Assembly: GCA_963585895.1 (NCBI GenBank)
Contig: OY757939.1
Location: 39,677,641-39,741,640, forward strand
From: Sepioteuthis lessoniana
Lineage: Eukaryota > Mollusca > Cephalopoda > Myopsida > Loliginidae
Length of the DNA: 64,000 bases
Reading direction: 5' to 3'
In this document: positions 54,690 to 64,000 of the stretch, in pieces
Layout: every line of letters starts with the position of its first letter
Position numbering within the stretch: position 1 is the first letter of the stretch
The notes under the pieces: model-generated
Databases searched by the model: none
The model's input: the letters and a program-made list of their open reading frames with translations, nothing else
Told to the model about the DNA's origin: nothing
Program-made: the position numbers and the translations under genes

Positions 54690-54862
54690 ATCCCCAAGCC
54701 ATTATTAGAAAGCAGTCCCAGACAATGTTAACTTATCATTAAAATGAAATAAAAACTTAAAAGGTGTAAGTAAAGATGTACAATATACATTATTCCCTAA
54801 CCTCTTGTCATAGAATAACCCCAGGCTGTTAAAACCCCTCTACCAACCAACCAACCAACCAA
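54690..54862 (+). mobile_element. Family A SINE tail, older subfamily
   Basis: Only the 3' part with CATAGAATAACCCCAGGC and a final CCAACCAACCAACCAACC run. Confidence 0.65.
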
Positions 54863-54944
54863 AGTTTGATGTTATAAAAAAAGAAAATAATGACTACTTC
54901 TTGTTTCTTGATTTCTTTTATCATGGAATCATTCTCTGTTTTTT

Positions 54945-55975
54945 TATCTACCCTATCAGCTGGGGCTGTAAAAATATGCTGACTGCACCTCTGTAGTGAG
55001 GTAACAGTGTCTTGCTATAACACTCAACTGTATCTGGTGAGGCTCCAATCCTGAAGTTTAGGGGGTATGGAGTACCCTTCATTACCATTTCTCTCAGATC
55101 CACTCTGATATAGGGTGGTAGTTCCTGATCGTGTCTCATTTATGGGTCAAATAGAACTGGTTAATCATTTACTAAGGATTATCATTAGTTATTTGAAACC
55201 ATGCAACTGTGTGCAAATTATTTGTATTTGATAGGAATACTTGATAAATAGAATTACTAATGTTAAATAACAATACTTGAAACCATTTAACTGTGTGCAA
55301 ACAAATGATTGATATTAAATAGTATTATTAGTGTTTAATAGCAATACTTGAAACCATTTAACTATGTTTGAACAAATGAGCTTAAAAATCATACATATAT
55401 ATATATAAATGAATTAAAATTTAGCATTAAATAACCTACAAGAGTTGTGTTATATAATGACTGTTGACATGGATTTTAGGTTCGTTCCTGGCGACCCCGT
55501 GTGTTTTGACAAGCTGTCACGTTGTGATTAGTAAACGGGGATGGCACTGCGTCGGGGTAGGCCAGTCGAGCAGGTGTGTAACCGGAAGGAAACCACGTGA
55601 TATGAGAACCATGTGGTCAGAGTTAGTGAGTCCAATCAGAATTGAGAGTCAAGCCAGGGATACACAGCCAATCAGAGGCGTCTGACAATACGGCTTGCAA
55701 GGGAGTGCAAGCATTGGCACCCCCTGGCTCTAGGAAGAAGATATTGGGCAAGAAGAAGTCCCCTCTCTGAGTATATGTCTCTCCATCTATCTCTCAAATT
55801 TACAACAAATTGTGTGCCCCTTTCGAAAATAAAATGAGATATATATATTTTTTATAAAGAAGTATGTTTCGTTTGTTCATTGAAGTTCGTTCGTTATCTT
55901 TGGTTATGTTCTTGTTTGGGTCTATGAGAAGTATACAACAGTTGATATGCCATAAAACATCAACCAAGAAAAACT
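54945..55975 (+). mobile_element. Family A SINE split by a solo LTR
   Basis: Head TATCAGCTGGGGCTGTAAAA, body and internal units run to the first half of the hairpin tail (GCATTAAATAACC at 55422-55435). The second half (GTTGATATGCCATAAAACA) resumes at 55941 after the LTR. Confidence 0.85.
55448..55940 (+). mobile_element. Solo LTR, family 1, nested in a SINE (fossil)
   Basis: A 493-bp segment begins TGTTATATAATGACTG and ends AAGTATACAACA, with the target duplication GTTG at 55444-55447 and 55941-55944. It has an AATAAAA signal and shares GTTTCGTTTGTTCATTGAAG with the LTR at 3556. It sits inside the tail of a family A SINE, so it is younger than that SINE copy. No internal coding region is present. 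Confidence 0.85.
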
Positions 55976-56084
55976 GTTCTTTCACAGAACTTAATCTTGT
56001 GTTCTTTGTCTTTGTTCAGCAGTGTAAGGCACAAGTTGAACTTACTTGTCTGACTTATACATCTAACATCTTTGTGCTGTTTGG

Positions 56085-56335
56085 TGTAAAGTAAAGTTGG
56101 CGACCTTAGTTGAGGATGACCTGTAGGTTCCCTTTTCAGTAGCTACTACACTGAGGTGTAGGGGAGGGCGCTACTCCATTCCCAGGATTGCTCCACTTTA
56201 TCCTTTGTCCTCACCTTATAATGCTGAGTGTTAAGTAAGGCTGCATCAAGTATCATTTTTTTTGAGTCTTTGGTATGGCTCGACCTGGGATTGAACCCTA
56301 GTCTCCCGGACCATTGGCGAACACTCTACTCTAAA
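56085..56335 (-). mobile_element. Family C tRNA-derived SINE
   Basis: Minus copy: tail reads GTAAAGTTGGCGACCTTAGT on the plus strand, B box GGATTGAACCCTAG, head with TTGGCGAACACTCTACTC. Confidence 0.85.
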
Positions 56336-56344
56336 TGGAATTAA

Positions 56345-56820
56345 TACGTATGTGGATCTTTCAATGAATCAAGCAAATTTAACCTAAGGAATTGGCTATT
56401 GGAATCATTGTTTTTCAAGGAAATTAATAGTTATGGGACCTTTCATGCCCCAGAAGACTGTCAGCATGACCTTCTTTACTGACCACTGCACCTGGAATTT
56501 TTCTTTACAGAGTTAGTGGGTTTCCCCTCTTGTCATGGCAAATCCATGTTTTTTCTATTTGTAAAGATTTTTTTTACTAAAACATGCTTCTATGTGCACA
56601 TTCTTCAATAAAGTTCACATGGTTTGCACTTCTCAGCCAGAAAAAATTTGAAGACAGACCTCTGTTCAAGTCTGAAGCACTCTGTTTAATTTGTTGACAT
56701 TTTGAATAGCCTCAAACAAATCTCTGTGCAATTAAAATAATGTTTGCTATAAACCAATTCCAAACAATGCAATATATGGAAAAAGAATTACCCTTATTTA
56801 TTGAATGAACTTCGTATATA
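56345..56820 (-). mobile_element. Internally deleted mariner element, copy 4
   Basis: Same plan as copies 1-3 (TGACCTTCTTTACTGACCAC, CATGGTTTGCACTTCTC); end CCTTATTTATTGAATGAACT. The other end is diverged. Confidence 0.75.
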
Positions 56821-56874
56821 GGGCAAAATTATACAAAAAAAAATAATTTTAAAACTAAAAAACTTGGCTGACCT

Positions 56875-57195
56875 GTTGGTAGGGCTTAGAATATGCCCAC
56901 TGACCCCCCCCCCAAAAAAAAAGGGTCCCATGTATGATACTAAATTGTATTTGATGGTGAGGCTCCAGTTCTGGAGCTCTCCTTCATTGCTATTACTCTC
57001 ATGTTCACTCTGACCTGGTGTGGGTTAAGTAGATGTGTTTAAAATTATTCCTATTAGGAATATGGAAATCATAGAACTGTGTGCAAAAAGTTCTCAAAAT
57101 AACTACACAAAACATAAATATAAACATAGAATGAACACAGTTCCCTTACCTTAAGGTATAACATAGCCCCAGACAGGTTGAAATCAGTTAATAAA
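56875..57195 (+). mobile_element. Family A SINE, older subfamily
   Basis: Diverged head (TTGGTAGGGCTTAGAATATG), body and tail (GGTATAACATAGCCCCAGAC). Confidence 0.7.
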
Positions 57196-57239
57196 GAAAA
57201 AATTAACATTTGTTGCTTTTGTTTCTAGTTACTTGATTA

Positions 57240-57765
57240 CACATTTTCACCAGTAAGACCAGAAGAGAAGTGAAGAGACTATGAATAGGCCATACTAAAC
57301 TGACTCTCTTTCATTGTAAAACAAGTACATCCACCAAAATGTTCATGTGGAACACCATATACAGAGAATCACATTTTGATAGAATATAAAAATCACCCAT
57401 ACTCAAAGAAAATTCTATAAGATAAAGAGTATGAGAGAATTATTTGAAACAATAGATTATGTTATTAGGATAATAACATAATCCATTTCACGAAAAAAAG
57501 TGGCCTCCAACCAAAGACAAAAGTCGATAGGCCAAAACCTCACCTACCAAAAGATACACATACACGCACACACACTTGGATGTAAAAGCCCTCAACAGAA
57601 ATGCTGACTTCACCAGATAGCAACAACTGAACCTATACAACTATTCTAAACATTCAATTATGAACAAAAGTATCACCTGTAATAAAATACAAATAACTGC
57701 ACAAGTAACAACCATATCCAGCAAAGAACAAATAAAACAAAAATGTCTTTGGCATAAAATAACCC
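57240..57765 (+). mobile_element. LINE 3' end with SINE-like tail
   Basis: In broken frames it reads IGHTKLTLFHCKTST-like, then PPKCSCGTPYTENHILIEYK and later KKSGLQPKTKVDRPK. The CxC...H zinc-knuckle-like block after IGHT is typical of the C-terminus of non-LTR retrotransposon reverse transcriptases. After about 170 bp of 3' UTR comes TTTGGCATAAAATAACCCAA, which is the first half of the hairpin tail of SINE families A and B. There the sequence passes into an opposite-strand family A copy. Confidence 0.65.
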
Positions 57766-57777
57766 AAGTATTGATTT

Positions 57778-58385
57778 GTTTGTTTGTTTGGGTTTTATGG
57801 CATATCAACCCTTGTGTGTTATTTAATACCAAATCTATTTTTATACATACAGACAGTTTTATTTCAATCAATTCAGTTTAGCATAAATACACAGTTTGAT
57901 AGTCAAAAATATTTATATTTCAAGCTATTCAGTTTAGTATAAGTATAGTTTTTGTTTACACACAGTTAATTGTCAAAAAAGTTCTATTTCAAACAATTCA
58001 GTTTAGCATTAGAACAGTTTCAATGTCAAAAACAGTTTTATTTCAAACAATCCAGTTTAGCATACAAAAACAGTTCAATTTTTAAATGTCAATTTAAATG
58101 TCAAAACAGTCCTATTTCAAACAATTCAGTTAAGCATAAGTACATAGTTTAGTTCTATTTGACCCATAGATAGCACCCTGTCAGGTGCTACCACTCCGGC
58201 CCAGAGTAGACCAGGGAGCAATGTCAATGAAGGAGTATTCTGCATTCCTCAAAACTCAAGCATTACTGGAACCTCATCATCAGACTGTTTAATGTCATAT
58301 CCAGGACACTCGTTGGGTGGGGATGGGGGTCTTACCCCTCTGCAGAGAAGCAGTCGGTGTGTTCTACAGCCCCAACCAACTGGGC
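57778..58385 (-). mobile_element. Family A SINE with long internal block
   Basis: Full-length minus copy: tail GGTTTTATGGCATATCAACC, at least six AATTCAGTTTAGCATAARTA-type units, head ending CAGCCCCAACCAACTGGGC. Confidence 0.85.
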
Positions 58386-58574
58386 AACCAGGTATTGATA
58401 TGCTGTTAAATCCAAACAAATTTTCATATATTTTTTCTTATTGGTTTTAGTTTCTTTTCTATACTTTAAAAATTTGCTCAGCAAATGGTAATAGATAGTT
58501 AATTCAAATTCTTCTTCAGCCAAGAAATTATAAAATCTTCCCTATCAACTCTGACTCATCTTTTTATAATGTTA

Positions 58575-58785
58575 TCAATCAGTGGGGTAATCCTCATAAC
58601 ATGCTGGACTATGACTTTGTAGAAAGTGAATTTGAACTATTACATTCACTTTTGGACTAATACCCTAGAGATAGGTATTAATATCCTAATCCTCCTAGCT
58701 ATGGCTTAAATAGTACGACTTCTGTTCTACAAGATGGCTTTGACATCAAATAACCCATGAAGGTCGATGTATGATTAAACAAAAT
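58575..58785 (+). mobile_element. Family B tRNA-derived SINE, diverged
   Basis: Head GGGGTAATCCTCATAACATG, body ACTTTTGGACTAATACCC, tail GACATCAAATAACCC...GATGTATGATT. It abuts the left arm of the inverted repeat pair. Confidence 0.75.
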
Positions 58786-59019
58786 GGTATCACCCATGGA
58801 ATTAAATAATGGAAATGAATCTTACAGTAAGAGGAAAATAGAAAAACAAAGTAATCCAAATGTTATGAATTTATTATAATGGAAAGTCAATGTTAAAATC
58901 TTTCGGTTTTAGTAAACCTTCAAGGAGTTTTAGATAGGGAAAAAGTATTCCTAGATCAACAGTGGATGTTTTAATGAAATAAAATGACTGGAGAAAAGAA
59001 AAAAATTATATGCAAAGAA

Positions 59020-59880
59020 AGATTATATAACCGTTCAATCATTCAATCAGCATTTTTTTTAAAAAACTATATCACATGCACAGGCAATGATGTGTAAATG
59101 TGTAGAACTTCTAGGAGATACAATGGATTGAAAGATGATAAGAGCATAAATTTACAAAAACACTCCTGAGAAAAGAAGTGAAGTAAAGAAAAGAAAGATA
59201 AAAGAGAAGAAATGAAAAAAAAACAAAACAGAACCACCATAAAGAAGTCTTTTCTTCTAAATCAAATACCAAGATGTTATTATTCCCACTGGAATATTAT
59301 ACAATAAAAATGATATCAAGTACAACAGTATCACCCAAAAATATGTGCATCACTAAAATGTTTTTTAAATAATTGCCTTCTAAACCATAAATACCAGTAT
59401 ATCATTACACTGATGGCACATAATACAGTCAAAATGGATATCATTAAATATTACAATATCACCCATGATTAAGTATACACCTAACAATCTTTTAAAATAA
59501 AAGTTTTTCTTCTAAACTAGAAGTATAACGATTTCATTATTTCTAGAGAAACATTATATTTTCCAAATAGATATTATTAAGTATTATTTATTACCAAACT
59601 CTACAACATTAAAACCCAGTAACCAAAAATAAAATTACATGAATAAATGTAGTTATCTTTGGACCACTGCATATTTTTTGGTTAAAAATAACTATATATG
59701 TATGCAATTTTATTTTTGTTTACAAGGCTTCAATGCTGTAGAGTTTGGTAATAAATAACACCTGATAATAATTGTATCCTCTACTGCCCAACTCGGAGAT
59801 TGAACTCACAATCGCCAGATAACATGATATTTTAACCAATACTTATATCCTTAAGGTCATTGTTTAAGGATAATAGATTA
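59020..59880. other. Unassigned downstream sequence
   Basis: AT-rich, no gene or family recognised. It contains a weak tandem of TTACAATATCACCCA-like and CAATCTTTTAAAATAA-like segments (about 59290-59530), and an unassigned CTCGGAGATTGAACTCACAA segment near 59790. Confidence 0.4.
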
Positions 59881-59884
59881 AATT

Positions 59885-60165
59885 AAGGGCCTGGTTCATT
59901 GGCCAAATGAGTAGAGTGTTCGCCAAGGATCAGGTCTCCCGGATCCTTGGCGAACACTCTAATCCCCAGCCGAGTCATACCAAAGACTTTAAAAATGGTA
60001 CTTGATTCCGCTTTGCTTAACATTCAGCATTATAAGGTAAGGATCAAGGGTAAAGTGGAGCAATCTAGGGGAAGGAGTAGCGCCCTCCCCTACACCTCGG
60101 TGTAATAGCTATCGAAAAAGGAACCTTCGGGTCACCCTCGACTACGGTCGCCAACTTTACTTTAT
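59885..60165 (+). mobile_element. Family C SINE with palindromic head
   Basis: Body AACATTCAGCATTATAAGGT and tail GGTCGCCAACTTTACTT are intact. In the head, AGAGTGTTCGCCAAGGATC is followed after nine bases by its reverse complement GGATCCTTGGCGAACACTCT, so the B-box region is replaced by an inverted copy of the A-box region. Confidence 0.85.
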
Positions 60166-60906
60166 AGGACACTTAAAGAAGACCGTAGTGGTTGTTGTAA
60201 TATCTGTGATGAAGAAACTTGTCTGAGTATATCAGTGAATAATTATAATTCCTTGTCTTTGATATTCAGACATAACACGTATTCATTCATGTCATATATT
60301 TATTATTACTGTTAAACTGCGAGGAAGAAGTCGATCTGGCTATATGCCTCAAGACTTTTTTCTTTTCTCCTGTTATTTTATCTTATTCAAACATCTATTA
60401 TTGATCTAGCAATACTTTTTTTACCGTCTTAAAGTCCTTGATGAAGGTTTACTAAAACTAAAACATTTTAACATTGACATTCTATGATAATAAATTCGTC
60501 ACTTTTGGGTTACTTTGTTTTTCTATTTTCCTCATACTGTAAGATTCATTTCCATTATTTACTTCCATGGGTGATACCGATCTGGCTATTGACCTCAAGA
60601 TTCTTAGCTAAAAATTCTGGGTTAGACCTAAACTTGCTGTATAAGTCGATTCCCAAACACAGTGTAGGCTACTGGTAAGCTAAATTTTACCCAGTAGGCC
60701 TAATTAAGGATAAACTATGATCACCAGTAGCAAAAGCGTATAAGGCCAAACTACTTGCATCAAGTCAATCACTGTAATACTTTTCTCTAGTTTTTTGCCT
60801 GGGTACTGTGGTGTTCCAGTCAGTATTTACAGTCAGAGTATCAGTTGTTGAAAATGTGTAATATAGTGTTAATACAATACTTAATTTTATTACAGTATAG
60901 CGGTTT

Positions 60907-61643
60907 TGTGGAATTACACTATATTTTGGGCACACAAATGAATTACGAGACTATTGCTTTAGTAACTCACAACAGCGAAAGTTTTTATTTGCAGCTTTGA
61001 GGCGGTTTGTTCTTGGTGCTGCAAGACTCGTGGTGTTTAGGCTTGTTGGATGTTTGAGACGAAATGGCTTAGCTAGATGTTGAAATGACAGCGTGTCGTT
61101 GGACGTGTGAGGGAAGTATTCAAGGCCACCGTGTAGTTTTGTGTGTCTGGTATTTGTGAAGAGTAGGCGTTATCTCCATTAATGTGACCAGAGGTGAAAT
61201 GGGAACTTGTCGAGAGCGGAGTGGCGCTCGGATCGACATAGTAAATTTTTGTGGTGCTTGTGGAAGGCATGCTGAACGTATCTAATTCATATTCAACTGG
61301 GATTCCTTGGTCCAAAATATATTAGACGCAAAGAATCCATAAATTAGAAGGTTCCCCCGCTGAGTGTCCATGTTGCTGCTGCTAAGGTTAAAGCCACAGT
61401 GATATGTCCGCACTGGGTGGCTTGTTTAGCTAAAGGGCATCGCTAAGCAGGGGCGACCAGAGACACGTCCGTGCTGGTCACCGTCTCAAGCCGAAGAGAG
61501 TGTGTTTGGCCGCTCACCCGTTTTGCTAGCCGGAAATGAAGGTCCGGGCTGAATGGGATAAGTAATCCTGATTGGGTGAAATTCAGTGTTGAATTAAATA
61601 GCGCGCCAAAACAAAATACGAGATTTTCCTCTTCTCTACAACA
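60907..61643 (-). mobile_element. Solo LTR, family 2 (fossil)
   Basis: Read on the minus strand it starts TGTTGTAGAGAAGAGG and ends AATTCCACA, with the 4-bp duplication GTTT at 60903-60906 and 61644-61647. It is GC-richer and CpG-richer than its surroundings, has a CCAATCAGG box near the start and AATAAAAAC near the end. It differs from family 1. The 80-codon frame at 61073-61315 lies inside it. No adjoining coding region. The kept CpGs and clean ends suggest it is younger than the element it interrupts. Confidence 0.7.
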
Positions 61644-61692
61644 GTTTTATTATTTCATATTAATCTCTGCTTTAATTTATTAAATATATCCA

Positions 61693-62160
61693 CAGTCCAG
61701 TTGGCTTGGTCTGTAGAAATCACCGACTACATCTCTGTTTAGGGGTAAGATACCTCAATGAGTGTCCTGGATATGACATTAAATACTCTGATGGTAAGGC
61801 TCCAGTAATGCTAGAACTTTGGAGAATACGAAGTACCACTTCATTGCCATCGCTTCCAGGTCCCCTCTGGCTCGGAGTGGTGGCACCTGAAAGGGTCCTA
61901 TCTATGAGTTAAATAGAACTCTTTGACATTTAAACTGAATGCAAACAAATGATCAATGCTAAATTGAAGTGTTTAAATAGAACTGTTTGATCATTTAACT
62001 GTGTGTAAACAAATGACTTTAATTGAATTGTAAGTGATACATAGCAATTCAACTTGGTTGACTTATGTTTACAAATTATATTTATCTAATATATATCAAT
62101 AAACCAGATTTGGAATTAAATAACCAACAATAGTTCATATGCCATAAAACCCAACCAAAC
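61693..62160 (+). mobile_element. Family A SINE
   Basis: Head GTCCAGTTGGCTTGGTCTGT, body TTGCCATCGCTTCCAGGTCC, tail TTGGAATTAAATAACC...CATATGCCATAAAACC and CCAACCAAAC end. Confidence 0.85.
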
Positions 62161-62616
62161 AAATCAAACCTAAATATGTTCACCAAACACGAGTTTAAGT
62201 TGAAAATGTTTGTGGCAGCCTGATGGAGTTATGGTAAGTGACGTATATCAATTGTTAGGAGTACTGTTCCATTGGTTGACCATTCTGTGGTCAAAGTTCG
62301 GATTTTAGCCCTGCTGTATAAGTCGACCCCTAGTTTTGTAGAGATTTTTTTCCGACTCAAAAGGTTCACTTGTACACCACAATTTACAGTATTTATTTGT
62401 ATGAAGCTTGTTTTTTCTTTCTTTTTTTCCCTTTTACTATTTCCGTATGCATATGCCAGTGCATTTTAAAGTGATTCAGATTTTATGGCGGTGTATTTAC
62501 CCAACCCCTCTGCCACTTGCAGGATGTAACACGAGGTACATTTTTAAGCAGAGTACTACTGGTTTGAAATCAGAATTTATCTTCTTTTAGACTGATTGTA
62601 ACCCCCACCCCACGGC

Positions 62617-62868
62617 TCATTAGTCTTGTGGTTAGAGTGTTCGCTAATAGTCCAGGAGACCTGGATTTAATCCTAGGTCGCGTCATACCAAAGACTTTAA
62701 AAATGGTAATTGATACCTCTGCTTAACACTCAGCAATATAAGGTACTTATCAAGGGTAAAGTGGAGTAATCCAGGGAAAGGAGTAGCGCCCTCCTCTACA
62801 CCTCGGTGTAGTAGCTATTCAAAAAGGAGCCTTCTGGTCGTCCTCGACTAGGGTCGCCAACTTAGACT
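62617..62868 (+). mobile_element. Family C tRNA-derived SINE
   Basis: Full-length copy: A box GTCTTGTGGTTAGAGTGTTC, B box GGATTTAATCCTAGG, body and tail GGGTCGCCAACTT. Good type copy for the family. Confidence 0.9.
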
Positions 62869-63288
62869 GGTTGTGGTACCAAAACGAAAGAGCCTAGTCT
62901 GCCCTCCTATTTTATCCATAGTAACGCTATGGCAACTATCAATTGAGTCTCCTAGAAATTCATCCAGTAAACAATGGCAGGTAATCCCCCACAAATCATG
63001 TGAATATTGCTTTTCTTTCGTTATATGTGAAGCAAATGCAAAATATCTATTACTAGAACCAATTGCAGCTACGAATAAAAGATCTCTTGAAATTATCTGA
63101 TATGTTATTGTGTTGATAATATTAGCACTGACAATAGGCTCGCTGCTATGCAATATGAAGGCTCTTAGCTTAAACAATTAGGTTATTATTTGCTTTTATG
63201 AGAAGATAAAAGATTATCTGCCCTTGATCAGATCTCTTCGCCATCTGGGAAAATACGTTTCAACTGAAACGCATCAGTTGCAGCAATC

Positions 63289-63290
<2 letters not shown>
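62869..63290. other. Unassigned stretch, no gene supported
   Basis: Overlapping frames on both strands (62873-63100 plus, 62848-63177 minus) show no family resemblance, and the minus one runs into the SINE. Nothing else recognised. Confidence 0.5.

Positions 63291-63292
<2 letters not shown>

Positions 63293-63342
<50 letters not shown>
63293..63342. repeat. (GA)n microsatellite
   Basis: About 25 uninterrupted AG units, the longest pure microsatellite in the window. GTTTCAACT motifs lie on both sides. Confidence 0.97.
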
Positions 63343-63344
<2 letters not shown>

Positions 63345-63400
63345 TGAATCGTTTCAACTTACGCTGACCCACAAAAAGACGTGAGACATTTTAATCACGT

Positions 63401-63620
63401 CAAATGGGAATCACCATAGCGTAGTGGCTAACATGCTGGATTGTGAGTTAAAACTATTACGCTCACTAATTCCCAAGGAAAAGAATTGAACCCTCTAATC
63501 CCACTCTTTAGCTATGAATCAAATAGCACCACTATTGTTCTTCAACAAGAATAGCATTAGCATTAAATAACCCTCAAAGGTTGATATGCCATTGAAGAAT
63601 GAAACCAAACCAAACCCAAC
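63401..63620 (+). mobile_element. Family B tRNA-derived SINE
   Basis: Head CACCATAGCGTAGTGGCTAA (strong A box), body with GGAAAAGAATTGAACCCTCT, hairpin tail GGCATTAGCATTAAATAACC-like...GATATGCCATT and AAACCAAACC end. Confidence 0.85.
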
Positions 63621-63699
63621 TGATCTCGTTAAAGAAAACTGTGAATTGAAATCGAACCCCTTGCTAAAAAACTAAAAGTTTTGGAATTTTCAAAAACTG

Positions 63700-63915
63700 T
63701 CGGTTGGTTCTGAAGAGGAGTAAGACTCCTAAACGAATGTTCTGAGTATGACACTAAACCATCTGATAGTGAGGCTCCAATCCTGGAATTTTGGGAAATG
63801 TTGAGTACCCATTCATTGCCATTACTCCTAGGTCTACTCTGACCTGGAGTGGTAGTATCTGTTAGAGTCCCATCAATGGGTCAAATAGAATTGTTCAATA
63901 ATTTACTATACTTAT
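63700..63915 (+). mobile_element. Family A SINE, partial
   Basis: Head (GAGTAAGACTCC), body TTGCCATTACTCCTAGGTC and start of the internal block; the tail is not present. Confidence 0.75.
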
Positions 63916-64000
63916 TCATCAAAGAGCTTTTCGCCTTTGCACCTAGTATGGTCTTTTTAGGTGGGTCCCATGTATTTTCCCACATTAACAGAAAGACTTT

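Larger units (their letters stand above)
58787..60568. repeat. Inverted repeat pair, arms of about 220 bp
   Basis: The arm 58787-59010 is the diverged reverse complement of 60345-60568. Shared blocks include TTACTTTGTTTTTCTATTTT, ACTGTAAGATTCATTTCCAT and GAAGGTTTACTAAAAC. A family C SINE (59885-60165) lies between. The element type is not recognised. Confidence 0.8.
60575..62347 (-). mobile_element. Non-autonomous element with inverted ends, copy 2, interrupted
   Basis: The pieces about 60575-60906, 61644-61690 and 62165-62347 match the element at 38551-38941 on the opposite strand (for example TGGTTGACCATTCTGTGGTC and CAGTCAGTATTTACAGTCAG). They are separated by a solo LTR and a family A SINE. 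Confidence 0.65.

Noticed and set aside
61073-61315. 80-codon minus frame with NYT and NTS sequons, looking like a receptor N-terminus
   Set aside because: It lies wholly inside the solo LTR 60907-61643, has no ATG at its start and no splice site that would extend it.
62915-62940. X-box (RFX) motif GTAACGCTATGGCAAC
   Set aside because: The spacing and first half-site do not fit the consensus well and no gene is nearby.
62848-63177. 109-codon minus frame and overlapping plus frame
   Set aside because: It runs into a family C SINE, and neither frame resembles a known protein.

Overview
The window looks like a piece of a large, AT-rich, repeat-laden animal genome, most probably a mollusc and plausibly a cephalopod. 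That assignment is inference: it rests on one spliced gene with kilobase-sized introns, a very high density of several SINE families, and mariner/Tc1, Penelope-like and non-LTR remnants of the kinds common in molluscan genomes. Nothing bacterial, phage-like or CRISPR-like is present.

One host gene can be read completely: NDUFS7, the mitochondrial complex I 20 kDa (PSST) subunit. It lies on the + strand in six coding exons spread over 28.6 kb (24633..53267), and all splice phases agree. The joined CDS is 687 nt, giving 228 residues with a basic N-terminal presequence and the four cysteines that hold iron-sulfur cluster N2. A short GC-richer stretch just upstream (24540..24632) carries an ETS/GABP-type site and YY1-like motifs and is the likely core promoter. 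Two polyadenylation signals lie 0.2 and 0.6 kb after the stop.

Almost everything else is repeats. Positions 1-930 hold a decayed Tc1 transposon. Positions 930-18400 are intergenic with many minus-strand SINE copies, one solo LTR and LINE tails. Positions 18400-24500 form a SINE-free island. Positions 24650-53170 are introns filled with SINEs, three mariner-type families, a 5'-inverted Penelope-like fragment, solo LTR material and several near-perfect palindromes. Positions 53300-64000 are downstream sequence with nested SINE/LTR insertions, a LINE 3' end and a large inverted repeat pair.

Four SINE-like families are named here for reference. Family A (about 400-650 bp) has a head beginning GCCCAGTCGGCTGGGG, a variable block of internal short repeats and a hairpin tail. 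Family B is tRNA-derived and has the same hairpin tail. Family C is tRNA-derived and ends GTCGCCAACTTTAC. Family D is tRNA-like with a tail rich in CTTTAGCCTTGGT. The most interesting observations are the shared A/B tail with a candidate donor LINE at 57.2-57.8 kb, the twin-priming structure of the Penelope-like copy, nested insertions with target-site duplications, and long palindromes. No wholly new biochemical system is evident.
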